DNA from: Streptomyces sp. NBC_01283
GTDB taxonomy: Bacteria; Actinomycetota; Actinomycetes; Streptomycetales; Streptomycetaceae
NCBI RefSeq assembly: GCF_041435335.1
Contig: NZ_CP108430.1
Span: 3,144,501-3,208,500, forward strand
DNA length: 64,000 nt
Reading direction: 5' to 3'
Below are positions 33,702-42,035 of the stretch, in pieces (the stretch's first letter is position 1; each line of letters starts with the position of its first letter). Made by a program: the position numbers and the translations under genes. The notes beneath the pieces are model-generated. The model was given only the letters and a program-made list of their open reading frames with translations. It did no database searches and had not been told where the DNA came from.

Positions 33702-34754
33702 ATGCGTGTAGGTAGTTTTGTTCTGGCCGCCCAGTTCCCGGGACAGGGGCAGGGGGAGGCACTGCACCGCGCGGTGCGGTCCGCCGAGGTGGCCGAGGAG
33801 GCGGGCCTTGACTCGGTCTGGCTCGCCGAGCACCACTTCGTGCCGTACGGCACGTGTCCGTCCGCCGTGACCCTCGCCGCGCTCCTTCTCGGGCGTACGC
33901 GGCGCATCCGGGTCGGCACCGCCGTGAGCGTCCTGCCGACCGTCCACCCCGTGGCCCTTGGCGAGCAGGCGGCGCTGCTGCACCTGACGTCCGGCGGGCG
34001 CTTCTCGCTGGGCGTGGGGCGCGGCGGACCGTGGGTGGACCTGGAGGTCTTCGGGTCCGGCCTGGACGCGTACGAGAAGGGCTTCCCGGACTCGCTCGAC
34101 CTGCTGCTGCGGTGGCTGAGCGAGCCGCGCGTCGCGAGCGAGGCGGGCCGTTTCCCCTTCCGCGAGGTGGCCGTGGTGCCACGGCCGCAGGAGGCGCTGG
34201 CCGGCTCGGGCGCGGACGCCGGGGAGGCGTCCGGCGGCCCCGAGGTGATCGTCGCCTGCACCTCGCCGGCCAGCGTGCGGCTCACGGCGGAACGCGGTCT
34301 GCCGATGCTGCTCGGCATGCATGTCGGGGACGAGGAGAAGGCCGAAATGGTGGCGTTGTGGCAGCGGCACGCGCGCGCCGCGGGGCGCACGCCGGAAGAG
34401 GTCCACCGCGCCGCGCACGTCTCGGCCGGGGTCGCGCAGATCGCGGACCGGCGCCTGGACGCGGCGGAGACGCTGCAGAAGGCGATGCCGGGGTGGCTCA
34501 AGCAGGGGCTCGACGCACACGTCACGGTCGACGGCCGCCCCCGGGCCATGCGGGACCCGCTCGCGTACACGGAACTGCTCTGCGGACTGCACCCGGTGGG
34601 CACCCCGCAGCTGTGCGCCGACCGGATCGCGGCAACCTCGGAGCGCACGGGGATCACACGCTTCGCGCTGCTGGTCGAGGGTTCGGGCGATCTGGCGACG
34701 ACCGAGGAGAACGTCCGCAGGCTCGGTGCCGAAGTGCTGCCCCAGCTCGGCTGA
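33702..34754 (+). CDS. LLM-class flavin-dependent oxidoreductase
   Basis: A 350-residue luciferase-like monooxygenase (TIM barrel, FMN or F420). It has GLDSVWLAEHHFVPYGTC near the N-terminus, RIRVGTAVSVLP and GRFSLGVGRGGPWVDLEV for cofactor and phosphate binding, and the C-terminal HPVGTPQLCADRI element. AAGGAGG and AGGAG lie 7-15 bases upstream of the ATG. It probably oxidises a small molecule in a stand-alone role; substrate and cofactor cannot be fixed. Confidence 0.88.
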   Translation: MRVGSFVLAAQFPGQGQGEALHRAVRSAEVAEEAGLDSVWLAEHHFVPYGTCPSAVTLAALLLGRTRRIRVGTAVSVLPTVHPVALGEQAALLHLTSGGRFSLGVGRGGPWVDLEVFGSGLDAYEKGFPDSLDLLLRWLSEPRVASEAGRFPFREVAVVPRPQEALAGSGADAGEASGGPEVIVACTSPASVRLTAERGLPMLLGMHVGDEEKAEMVALWQRHARAAGRTPEEVHRAAHVSAGVAQIADRRLDAAETLQKAMPGWLKQGLDAHVTVDGRPRAMRDPLAYTELLCGLHPVGTPQLCADRIAATSERTGITRFALLVEGSGDLATTEENVRRLGAEVLPQLG

Positions 34755-34769
34755 GCGTGGGGCGGGGGA

Positions 34770-34815
34770 GCTGCCGCTCCGGTACTAGAACACCTCCCGC
34801 GTACGGAGCGGCAGC
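34770..34815. terminator. Bidirectional hairpin between convergent genes
   Basis: GCTGCCGCTCCG (34770-34781) pairs perfectly with CGGAGCGGCAGC (34804-34815); the stem can extend through GTAC/GTAC with one bulge. It lies exactly between the stops of the oxidoreductase and the small gene on the other strand, with an A-run that becomes a U-run for the minus strand. Confidence 0.8.
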
Positions 34816-34823
34816 AAAAGGCT

Positions 34824-35216
34824 TCAGCAGTCCCGCAGTTCGGGCGACTGGTTGAGCAGCTGGCCCCGGATCGATGTGAACCGGGCGAGCCTGTCGTCCA
34901 CGGACGCGTCCAGCGGGAAAACCGCCACACGGTGGCAGTTCTGGAATGCGAGCCGCACTCCGAAGTGGCGCTGCAGAGCGCCGCGAATCGCGTCACTCGC
35001 CAGCGCCCGCAGGAGCTGGCCGCGCGCCTGCTCGGTGGGCGGCGGCGTCTGGTTGTCGGCGAACTCTCCGCCGTCAACCTTCAGCTGGGCCACCAGGGAG
35101 CTGATCATCTCCCATGCGTAAGGCAGGGAGGTCCGGACGCAGTCGACGAATTCCGCTTCATCGACCTCGCCTCGCTCGGCCTGTTCCAACAGCGCCGGTG
35201 AGACGTCGAGCGACAT
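34824..35216 (-). CDS. Conserved actinobacterial protein, SCO5389-like
   Basis: A 130-residue protein I associate with the SCO5389 family of Streptomyces; function unknown. It is soluble, with a helical N-terminal half ([40 protein letters not shown]) and an alpha/beta C-terminal half ([19 protein letters not shown]) ending SPELRDC, three Cys in all. AGAGGAGA lies seven bases before the ATG. It is divergent from nucS with 213 bp between, a conserved neighbourhood as far as I recall. Confidence 0.75.
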   Translation of the reverse strand: MSLDVSPALLEQAERGEVDEAEFVDCVRTSLPYAWEMISSLVAQLKVDGGEFADNQTPPPTEQARGQLLRALASDAIRGALQRHFGVRLAFQNCHRVAVFPLDASVDDRLARFTSIRGQLLNQSPELRDC

Positions 35217-35415
35217 GGGTTCTCCTCTCGCACCCCCGGGGAGCGGGGGCTTCCGGACAGGGCGGGGAGTTCGCACACGCAGCGTGCACGCACGGCGACC
35301 TCCTGCTTATACGTTAAGCACCGGACCCGCGCTGCACCAGGAGATTGGGAACATAACCGGCCAGGATCGAACAGGTCCATCGATGGAGGAATCGCGCGGA
35401 CCACCCGGGGTCGAG

Positions 35416-35421
35416 TAGCGT
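35416..35421 (+). promoter_or_regulatory. -10-like TAGCGT box, probable leaderless nucS start
   Basis: TAGCGT is eight bases before the nucS ATG with no ribosome binding site between, the same hexamer and layout as before the ABC gene at 28327. Confidence 0.4.
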
Positions 35422-35429
35422 TGCGCACC

Positions 35430-36101
35430 ATGCGTCTCGTCATTGCCCGTTGCTCCGTGGATTACGCGGGCCGGCTCACCGCCCATCTCCCGTCGGCCCC
35501 CCGCCTGATCCTCGTGAAGGCGGACGGCAGTGTCTCGATCCACGCGGACGACCGGGCCTACAAACCTCTCAACTGGATGTCCCCGCCCTGCACCTTGAAG
35601 GAGGGGACGGGGGACGACGCGGGCGTCTGGACCGTCGTGAACAAGGCGGGCGAGAAACTCATCATCACGATGGAAGAGATCCTGCACGACTCCTCGCACG
35701 AGCTGGGCGTCGATCCCGGCCTCATCAAGGACGGCGTGGAGGCACATCTCCAGGAGCTGCTCGCCGACCGGATCGAGACGCTCGGTGAGGGCTACTCGCT
35801 GATCCGCCGCGAGTACATGACGGCGATCGGCCCGGTGGACATCCTCTGCCGTGACGCCGACGGGCAGACCGTCGCCGTGGAGATCAAGCGGCGCGGCGAG
35901 ATCGACGGTGTCGAGCAACTCACCCGCTATCTGGAGCTGTTGAACCGCGACCCGCACCTGGCCCCCGTCAAGGGCATCTTCGCCGCCCAGGAGATCAAGC
36001 CGCAGGCCCGCGTGCTCGCCACGGACCGCGGCATCGGCTGCGCCGTCCTCGACTACAACGCGATGCGCGGCATCGAGGACGACAAGCTGCGGCTGTTCTA
36101 G
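35430..36101 (+). CDS. nucS: NucS/EndoMS mismatch-specific endonuclease
   Basis: A 223-residue nuclease that replaces MutS-MutL in Actinobacteria: it cuts both strands at mismatches and keeps mutation rates low. The C-terminal RecB-like domain carries Asp137 (GPVDILC), Glu151 and Lys153 (VAVEIKRRG) of the catalytic site. The extreme C-terminus, DDKLRLF, is the known type of beta-clamp binding peptide. The start MRLVIARC is the family start; a TTG three codons upstream is less likely. Confidence 0.96.
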   Translation: MRLVIARCSVDYAGRLTAHLPSAPRLILVKADGSVSIHADDRAYKPLNWMSPPCTLKEGTGDDAGVWTVVNKAGEKLIITMEEILHDSSHELGVDPGLIKDGVEAHLQELLADRIETLGEGYSLIRREYMTAIGPVDILCRDADGQTVAVEIKRRGEIDGVEQLTRYLELLNRDPHLAPVKGIFAAQEIKPQARVLATDRGIGCAVLDYNAMRGIEDDKLRLF

Positions 36102-36130
36102 GAAGTTCTCCGTACCGCTTCCCCCTACGC

Positions 36131-36164
36131 GAGAGGGCCGGGTCCACCAGGACCCGGCCCTCTC
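36131..36164. terminator. Bidirectional terminator between nucS and the P-loop protein
   Basis: A perfect 15-bp stem, GAGAGGGCCGGGTCC (36131-36145) with GGACCCGGCCCTCTC (36150-36164), and a 4-base loop, 30 bp after the nucS stop and 40 bp after the stop of the convergent gene. Confidence 0.9.
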
Positions 36165-36204
36165 TTGCGTACGTGCGCGTACGTGCGTCAGTCCGTCACG
36201 TGCC

Positions 36205-38760
36205 TCAGATCGTCGACTCCGCGTCCGACGCGGAGTCGCTCGTCGCCGGGCTGCTCGCGGGGCCGCTGGCCGAATTCGAGGTGACCGGGGACGACGGCGG
36301 GTCCGGCGTCGGCGTGGTCGGCGGCGGGGTCGTCGGAGGCTTCGTCGTGGGCGGCTTCGTGGTCGGCGGCTTCGTGGTCGGGGGCTTGGTCGTCGGGGGC
36401 TTCGTCGTGGGCGGCTTCGTGGTGGGCTTGTCCGTCGGCTTCGTCGTCGGCTTGCCCGAGGTGTCGTCGGAGGGCTTGCCGCTGTCGCTCGGCTCGTCCG
36501 ACGGTCCGCCGCTCTCACTGGCCCCGCCGTCGTCCGCGGTGCCGGGGACGTTGTCCGCGCCGTCGTCGTCCGGGCGGCTCGTCGAGTCCTTCGCGGGCTT
36601 GTCGGCGGTCAGGCCGTCGTCGCCCTGGTCCTCGGTCGCCGACTGCTCCGTCTTGACCTTGTCGGGCGGGTTATCGTTCTTGTCCGACGTGGCCCCGAGG
36701 GTCACCACGGTGCCGAGCACGGCCGCGAGCAGGGCGCCCGCGCCCGCCGCGACGAGGTTGCGCCGGGTGCCGCTGACGATGGAGCGGCGGGTCGGTGCCG
36801 GGCCGACGCCCACCGCGGGCGGCGCCTTGCGGGTGACCAGGGTCTCGGGCTCCGGGGGCGGTGTGGGCAGCGCGAACGCCGCCGGTACGCCGCCCGGGGG
36901 CGATGCCGACTCCTCGTGGCGCGCGTCGGGCATCTCCTCGCCCGCGGCTGCCGTGCTTCCGCCGGGCATCACGCCGCCCGAGCGGTCGGCGACCAGGGCG
37001 AGAGCCCTGCGCCCCGCGATCATGCCCCGCTTGTCGGCGAGCGCGCCGCGCAGGCCGATGGAGGCCTCCAGCTCGACGCGGGCCCGGTCGAGCTGTCCGC
37101 CGCAGAGCGCGAGGACGCCGAGTTCATGGTGGAAGTACGCCTCTTCGGCGACCTCTCCCGCGGTCCGTGCCGCCTCCTGGCCCGACCGCAGGGCACGCTC
37201 CCAGGCGCCCCAGTCGAGCCCTCCCGCGAAGGCGGGCGCGACGGTGCGGGCGAGCAGCACGGCGGCGCTCTCCTCGCTGCCCATGGACCCGCCGCCGGCC
37301 GGTGCCCCCGAAGCGGACTGTCCCGCGACCAGGACGCCCAGCGCCGCGAGCACGGCGTCCGCCTCGGCCACGACCCGCTCCGGGCCGACCGAGGGGTGCC
37401 CCGCCCACCAGGCGTAGTGCCGGGCGGCGCTCTGGGCGTGCTCCGCGGTGTCGTCCCCGTACCCGGACACCTCCAGCTGTGTACGCACCCCGGCGGCGAG
37501 CCGGTAGTGCGAGCCGACGGCCGTGACGAGCGCGGTGGAGACCAGCTCGGCGAGGGCCGCGTCCGCGTGGGTGTCCCCCACGAGGGCGGGCAGATGGGCC
37601 TGGTGCGGCAGTTCCCCGCCGAGTGCGACGGCGAACCGCAGCGTGGTGCGTGCCGACGGGCTCAGCCGTGAGGCGAGCAGCGCCGCGGGCGCCGCGCCGT
37701 CGGCGAGCGAGGGCAGCGGGACGTCGTGGCCCTCGGCGTCGAAGGGCGCGTCGACCGGCCCCTCGGCGAAGTAGCCGTACTCGTCGAAGGCGTTCGGGTC
37801 GGCGCGCAGCTGGTCGCGCTGGCGCAGCAGGGCGCCCGCCTGGACGAAGCGCAGGGGCAGCCCCTCCGACTCGAACCAGAGGTCGCCCGCCCAGCCCGCC
37901 TCGTCGTCCGTCAGGACGCGGCCGACGGCGCGCTCCAGGAGTTCGAGGCCGCCGCTGCGGCCGAGCCCGCCGAGGAAGACCTCTTCGAGGTGCGAGTCCG
38001 GGGACGGCGCCGCGACCTCGGGGGTGGCGGAGATGAGGAAGGCGCACTCGGGTGTGGCGTCGAGCAGCTCTTCCAGGGCGGCCGCGCCGAACTCCAGGTC
38101 GTCCAGGACGACGACCGCGCCGATGTCGTGGACCAGTTCGAGCAGCAGTGCGCGGTCGGGGCGGTGCAGCGGGGCGTTGTAGACCGCGCCGAAGAGATCC
38201 TGGAGCAGGTCGCCGGGCGACTTGTGGTACCCGGAGAGCCGGATGACGCCGTCCGGTGCGAGGTCCGCGCAGTCCTCGGCGACGGCGTTCAGGAGCGAGG
38301 TTCGCCCCGAGCCCGCGGGACCCGTGAGCCGCACCGAGCGCCCGCGTGCGAGCAGGCGCACGAGCCGCTCACGCTCCTCCTGACGCTCCAGGAGCGGCAT
38401 CCGGGGCAGTGCGGGACCCGGCGGCACGGGCGGCGCCGATGAGCGGCGCAGCTCGGCACGCTCGGCGGCGGTGCGCTTGACGGGCCGTGCGGGACGTTCG
38501 CCGGGCGGGCAGGGTTCGATCTCGCTGCCGTCGACGGGGTTAACGGTGAGCAGGAAGTCACCCGAGACGAGCTGGACGGTGCGGGCGAGCGTGGGCGCGG
38601 GCTGACCGAAGTCCGGTGTGTTGGGGTCTCCCCTGCTCGAACGGAGTTGAGAGCTTGGGGAAGGATCGCGCGGTGGCCGCACGGAACGCGCCGAATCGTC
38701 GTCGTTGATGCCGTCATGGCCGTACTCTTCCGGTCCCCGGTTCATCGGGTCCATGGTCAA
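36205..38760 (-). CDS. Large P-loop ATP/GTP-binding protein with transmembrane helix and TTKPP tail
   Basis: An 851-residue protein. Residues 1-120 are polar and Pro-rich. A STAND/AAA-like NTPase follows with Walker A LTGPAGSGRTSLLNA (about 142-156), hhhhDD Walker B VVVLDDLEF (about 210-218) and LISATPE sensor-like strand, then a helical region with tetratricopeptide-like pairs (about 520-590). One transmembrane helix (RNLVAAGAGALLAAVLGTVV, near 690) leads to an outside segment rich in Asp, Ser and Pro with a run of TTKPP pentads. Topology predicts the NTPase inside and the tail in the wall. This could relay a cytosolic state to the wall or anchor a complex; the role is unknown. Confidence 0.85.
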   Translation of the reverse strand: MTMDPMNRGPEEYGHDGINDDDSARSVRPPRDPSPSSQLRSSRGDPNTPDFGQPAPTLARTVQLVSGDFLLTVNPVDGSEIEPCPPGERPARPVKRTAAERAELRRSSAPPVPPGPALPRMPLLERQEERERLVRLLARGRSVRLTGPAGSGRTSLLNAVAEDCADLAPDGVIRLSGYHKSPGDLLQDLFGAVYNAPLHRPDRALLLELVHDIGAVVVLDDLEFGAAALEELLDATPECAFLISATPEVAAPSPDSHLEEVFLGGLGRSGGLELLERAVGRVLTDDEAGWAGDLWFESEGLPLRFVQAGALLRQRDQLRADPNAFDEYGYFAEGPVDAPFDAEGHDVPLPSLADGAAPAALLASRLSPSARTTLRFAVALGGELPHQAHLPALVGDTHADAALAELVSTALVTAVGSHYRLAAGVRTQLEVSGYGDDTAEHAQSAARHYAWWAGHPSVGPERVVAEADAVLAALGVLVAGQSASGAPAGGGSMGSEESAAVLLARTVAPAFAGGLDWGAWERALRSGQEAARTAGEVAEEAYFHHELGVLALCGGQLDRARVELEASIGLRGALADKRGMIAGRRALALVADRSGGVMPGGSTAAAGEEMPDARHEESASPPGGVPAAFALPTPPPEPETLVTRKAPPAVGVGPAPTRRSIVSGTRRNLVAAGAGALLAAVLGTVVTLGATSDKNDNPPDKVKTEQSATEDQGDDGLTADKPAKDSTSRPDDDGADNVPGTADDGGASESGGPSDEPSDSGKPSDDTSGKPTTKPTDKPTTKPPTTKPPTTKPPTTKPPTTKPPTTKPPTTPPPTTPTPDPPSSPVTSNSASGPASSPATSDSASDAESTI
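36335..36430. repeat. 15-bp tandem repeat encoding TTKPP
   Basis: About six imperfect copies of a 15-bp unit (GGCTTCGTCGTGGGC and variants) encode the Thr-Thr-Lys-Pro-Pro tail of the P-loop protein. Copy number may vary between strains by slippage. Confidence 0.85.
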
Positions 38761-38969
38761 AGCCCCCCAGATGCGTCGTGTACACAGCCCCCTCCGGCCT
38801 TGTGCACACTGCGCTGTCGCTTCTGGTCCGGTGCCCCCGCTCGGGCGTCTGTCTTCGTCATGACGGTGGGCGACCGAACCCTAGACCTTCGCTCAGTATC
38901 TCCGAACGGGCGGGGTACCGCTCCGTCCGAGACGTCACAGTCTCGTGAGGATTGCGCGCGAAATGCGTT

Positions 38970-39293
38970 TCACACCCGCGGAAGCGATTCCACCCCGATG
39001 CCGCCCTCGATGGCGAGGATGCGATGGAGCCGGGTGGCCACCAGCAGGCGCTGCATCTGGGGCGGCACACTGCGCAGCACGAGACGGCGTCCGCACCGTC
39101 CCGCGCGCCGGTGCGCACCCATGATGACGCCGAGTCCCGTGGCGTCCCACGAGTCGAGTTCGGAGAGGTCGAGCACCAGGTCACCGGCTCCGTCGTCGAC
39201 GGCCGAGTGCAGGACCGTTCGGGCGTCCGCCGCGCTGCGTACGTCGAGGCGTCCCCCGACGACCAGCTGGGCCTGGTCGCCCCTGATGTGCAT
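38970..39293 (-). CDS. STAS-domain anti-sigma factor antagonist
   Basis: A 107-residue STAS protein of the SpoIIAA/RsbV/BldG kind. The phosphorylatable Ser region reads LDLSELDSWDATGLGVIMG, where the usual D-S-S/T-G is replaced by DATG (Thr as the likely phospho-site). The protein would bind an anti-sigma kinase in a partner-switching pathway; neither partner gene is in the window. GGGGAG seven bases before the ATG fixes the start MHIRGDQAQ. It precedes the P-loop protein by 209 bp in the same direction. Confidence 0.85.
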   Translation of the reverse strand: MHIRGDQAQLVVGGRLDVRSAADARTVLHSAVDDGAGDLVLDLSELDSWDATGLGVIMGAHRRAGRCGRRLVLRSVPPQMQRLLVATRLHRILAIEGGIGVESLPRV

Positions 39294-39456
39294 ATGCGCT
39301 CCCCGAGAGTGCTGAGTTTCCTGTGACGTCTGTTCCGTATGGCGTCTGCGTATGTCACTGCAACTGACTGCCGCATGGGCAAGGAAGTTGCCGTCTGTAA
39401 GCGAACCGATACCGAATTCACTCCGAGGGGTGACCCCGCACGGGTGGAAGCAGACG

Positions 39457-40305
39457 TCAGTGCTTGTAGAAGCCCTGCCCGCTCTTGCGGCCGATGTCAC
39501 CGGCGTCAACCATCCGGCGCATCAGCTCGGGCGCGGCGAACTTCTCGTCCTGGGACTCCGTGTAGATGTTGTCCGTGGCGTGCAGCAGGATGTCGACGCC
39601 CGTCAGGTCGGCGGTCGCGAGCGGTCCCATGGCGTGCCCGAAGCCGAGCTTGCAGGCGATGTCGATGTCCTCGGCGGTGGCGACGCCCGACTCGTGGAGC
39701 TTCGCGGCCTCGACGACGAGCGCCGAGATCAGACGGGTCGTCACGAACCCGGCGACGTCGCGGTTCACGACGATGCAGGTCTTGCCGACGGACTCGGCGA
39801 ACTCACGCGTGCGGGCGAGGGTTTCGTCGCTGGTCTTGTAGCCGCGCACCAGTTCGCACAGCTGCATCATCGGCACCGGCGAGAAGAAGTGCGCGCCCAC
39901 GACCCGCTCCGGACGCTCCGTCACGGCCGCGATCTTCGTGATCGGGATGGCCGAGGTGTTGGAGGCGAGCACCGCGTCCTCGCGCACGATCTTGTCGAGC
40001 GTACGGAAGATCTCGTGCTTGACCTCGAGCTTCTCGAAGACGGCCTCGACGACGATGTCCGCGTCGGCGACGGCGTCCATGTCGGTGCTCGTCGTGATGC
40101 GCCCGAGCGCCGCCTCGGCGTCCTCGGCGGCGAGCTTGCCCTTGCTCACGAACTTGTCGTACGACGCCTTGATCCCGTCGGTGCCACGGGTCAGGGCCTC
40201 ATCGGTGACGTCGCGCAGGACGACGTCCCAGCCCGCCTGGGCGGAGACCTGAGCGATGCCGGACCCCATGAGTCCGGCTCCGATGACGGCGAGCTTCCGT
40301 GCCAC
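39457..40305 (-). CDS. 3-hydroxybutyryl-CoA dehydrogenase
   Basis: A 282-residue NAD(P)-dependent dehydrogenase converting 3-hydroxybutyryl-CoA and acetoacetyl-CoA. It has the Rossmann motif VIGAGLMGSGIA (about 7-18), catalytic Ser in ASNTSAI, His in GAHFFSPVP, Glu nearby and Asn in the VNRDVAGF region, and ends GQGFYKH. It would work with the thiolase at 21212 in butyrate, PHB or ethylmalonyl-CoA routes. The GTG start has GGGGAG upstream. A 25-bp inverted repeat lies in the promoter region. Confidence 0.93.
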   Translation of the reverse strand: MARKLAVIGAGLMGSGIAQVSAQAGWDVVLRDVTDEALTRGTDGIKASYDKFVSKGKLAAEDAEAALGRITTSTDMDAVADADIVVEAVFEKLEVKHEIFRTLDKIVREDAVLASNTSAIPITKIAAVTERPERVVGAHFFSPVPMMQLCELVRGYKTSDETLARTREFAESVGKTCIVVNRDVAGFVTTRLISALVVEAAKLHESGVATAEDIDIACKLGFGHAMGPLATADLTGVDILLHATDNIYTESQDEKFAAPELMRRMVDAGDIGRKSGQGFYKH

Positions 40306-40336
40306 TGTTACGACTCCCCTACCGCTTATCACGCCT

Positions 40337-40361
40337 GGCTTACACGCTGTTTACGTAAGCC
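40337..40361. promoter_or_regulatory. Inverted repeat upstream of the hydroxybutyryl-CoA dehydrogenase gene
   Basis: GGCTTAC (40337-40343) and GTAAGCC (40355-40361) are perfect 7-bp arms around an 11-bp centre; TTACGTAA at 40351-40358 is itself a palindrome. It is about 32-56 bp upstream of the dehydrogenase start and downstream of the TetR gene, so it looks like an operator. Confidence 0.5.
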
Positions 40362-40452
40362 CTTCCGGCGGACATTAGCGGTCGTGAGCACGGCTGTGGC
40401 CGTGAAGAGATGCGCGTCACGTCTCAGATGACGGACATCACACTGGTACGGG

Positions 40453-41094
40453 TCATTCGGCGCCGCGCACCGCGTAGTTGAGGACCTTTTCGCCGAGCAG
40501 GTCCTCCATCTCGTCGAGCAGCACGAGGGCATCCCGGGACACTTCGGCGGGCTTGCGGCACTTGACCATCTCGTCGCCGATCCACGCCATGAGCGTGCTG
40601 TGGACCCAGGAGAGCTGACCCGCGATCAGGCCGGGCATGGGGTCGCCGTCGGCGGCCCCCGTCTCGTCGGCGAGGGTCTTCGTGAGGTGGCCGAGCGCCT
40701 CCTGCTGGATCTCCCAGAGCCGGGAGCGCAGGGCGTGGGCGTCGGTGATGACCTTCATGAAGTCGGCCCAGCCGGTGAAGAGACCGATGGAGGGCGACAC
40801 GCCCTCCACGTCCGCGCGCAGTTGGCGCAGGACCGCGGCGGCGGCGGACTCCCCCGCGCGCCGGCCGCGCACATAACCGGAGAGCCGGTCGACGACGGCC
40901 TCGCCCCGGTCGAGGAAGAGGTCCTCCTTGGCCGGGAAATAGTTGTAGACGGTGTTCACGGAGACGTCGGCGGCCTCCGCGACGTCCGCGACGGTCACCG
41001 TGACGAAGCCGTGCTCCAGGAAGAGCCCGGTCGCGATGTCCGAGATCCGCTGCTTCGTCTGCCGCTTCTTGCGCTCCCTGAGCCCTTCAGCCAT
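40453..41094 (-). CDS. TetR-family transcriptional regulator
   Basis: A 213-residue regulator. The N-terminal helix-turn-helix (RISDIATGLFLEHGFVTVTV, VSVNTVYNYFPAKEDLF) is standard TetR; the C-terminal ligand domain is not informative. It is divergent from a Drr-type ABC exporter, with 17-bp tandem repeats between, and is probably its repressor. The dehydrogenase gene lies downstream. A TAGGGT box seven bases before the ATG suggests a short or absent leader. Confidence 0.9.
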   Translation of the reverse strand: MAEGLRERKKRQTKQRISDIATGLFLEHGFVTVTVADVAEAADVSVNTVYNYFPAKEDLFLDRGEAVVDRLSGYVRGRRAGESAAAAVLRQLRADVEGVSPSIGLFTGWADFMKVITDAHALRSRLWEIQQEALGHLTKTLADETGAADGDPMPGLIAGQLSWVHSTLMAWIGDEMVKCRKPAEVSRDALVLLDEMEDLLGEKVLNYAVRGAE

Positions 41095-41128
41095 GCCCCC
41101 ACCCTACGACCACTGGCTAGGGCGACTG

Positions 41129-41179
41129 AAAACTTGCCCCCATGTAAAACTTGCCCCCACATAAAACTTGGGGCGATTG
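41129..41179. repeat. 17-bp tandem repeats in the TetR/ABC divergent promoter
   Basis: AAAACTTGCCCCCATGT (41129-41145) and AAAACTTGCCCCCACAT (41146-41162) differ in three bases near their 3' end; a third copy at 41163-41179 keeps AAAACTTG and then inverts the C-run to GGGGC. AT-rich blocks of this kind are rare in this genome. They are 35-68 bp before the TetR start and 34-84 bp before the ABC start. Confidence 0.75.
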
Positions 41180-41212
41180 CAAAATTTAAGAGACTCTGTT
41201 TTTGTGGTCGCC

Positions 41213-41995
41213 ATGGCAATCATCAGCACGGCAGGCCTCACCCGGACCTTCCGGACCAAGCGCGCCACCGTCGAAGCCGTGCGCGGCATCGACCTCACCG
41301 TCACCCCCGGCGAGATCCTGGGCTTCCTCGGACCGAACGGCGCGGGCAAGACGACGACGCTGCGCATGCTCACCACCCTCCTGCCGCCCACCGGCGGCGC
41401 CGCCACCGTCGCGGGCATCGACCTGGCCCGCGACCCGGCGGCCGTACGGCGCAGGATCGGGTACGTGGCCCAGTCAGGCGGCGTCGACCTCACCGTCTCC
41501 GTACGCGAGGAGTTGGTCACCCAGGGGCGGCTCTACCGCCTGACCAAGCCCCAAGCCGCCACTCGCGCCGCGGAGTTGGCCGCCGACCTGGGCCTCACCG
41601 AGTTCCTCGACCGCAAGTGCGCGAGCCTCTCCGGCGGCCAGCGGCGGCGCCTCGACATCGCCATGGGCCTGATGCACAGGCCCGAGGTGCTCTTCCTCGA
41701 CGAGCCGACCACGGGGCTCGACCCGGGCAGCAGGGCCGACCTGTGGGCGCTCGTGCGGCGGCTGCGCGACGACCACGGCACCACCGTCGTCCTGACCACC
41801 CACTACCTCGACGAGGCCGACGCGCTCTGCGACCGCCTCGTCGTCATCGACAAGGGCGTCGTGGTCGCCGAGGGCACCCCGAGCGCGCTCAAGCTCCGGT
41901 ACGGCGGCTCCATCGACGCCTCGCTCCAGGACACGTTCCTGGCCGTCACCGGGCGCGACCTCACCCCCAAGGACACGGCGCCCGTCGCCGTCTGA
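41213..41995 (+). CDS. Drr-type ABC transporter ATP-binding protein
   Basis: A 260-residue ATPase of the daunorubicin-resistance (DrrA) class. Walker A GPNGAGKTT, signature LSGGQRRR, Walker B LFLDEPTTG, D-loop GLDPGS and switch His in LTTHYLDEA are present. It should power export with the permease that follows. The start MAIISTAGL lacks an obvious ribosome binding site. Divergent from the TetR gene. Confidence 0.92.
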   Translation: MAIISTAGLTRTFRTKRATVEAVRGIDLTVTPGEILGFLGPNGAGKTTTLRMLTTLLPPTGGAATVAGIDLARDPAAVRRRIGYVAQSGGVDLTVSVREELVTQGRLYRLTKPQAATRAAELAADLGLTEFLDRKCASLSGGQRRRLDIAMGLMHRPEVLFLDEPTTGLDPGSRADLWALVRRLRDDHGTTVVLTTHYLDEADALCDRLVVIDKGVVVAEGTPSALKLRYGGSIDASLQDTFLAVTGRDLTPKDTAPVAV

Positions 41996-42035
41996 AGCGT
42001 CTGAACCCCCAGGACCTCGACCCCCAGGACCCGAC

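Noticed and set aside
36335..36430. CRISPR-like short repeats
   Set aside because: Contiguous 15-bp units without spacers, in frame with a protein tail; a coding tandem repeat.
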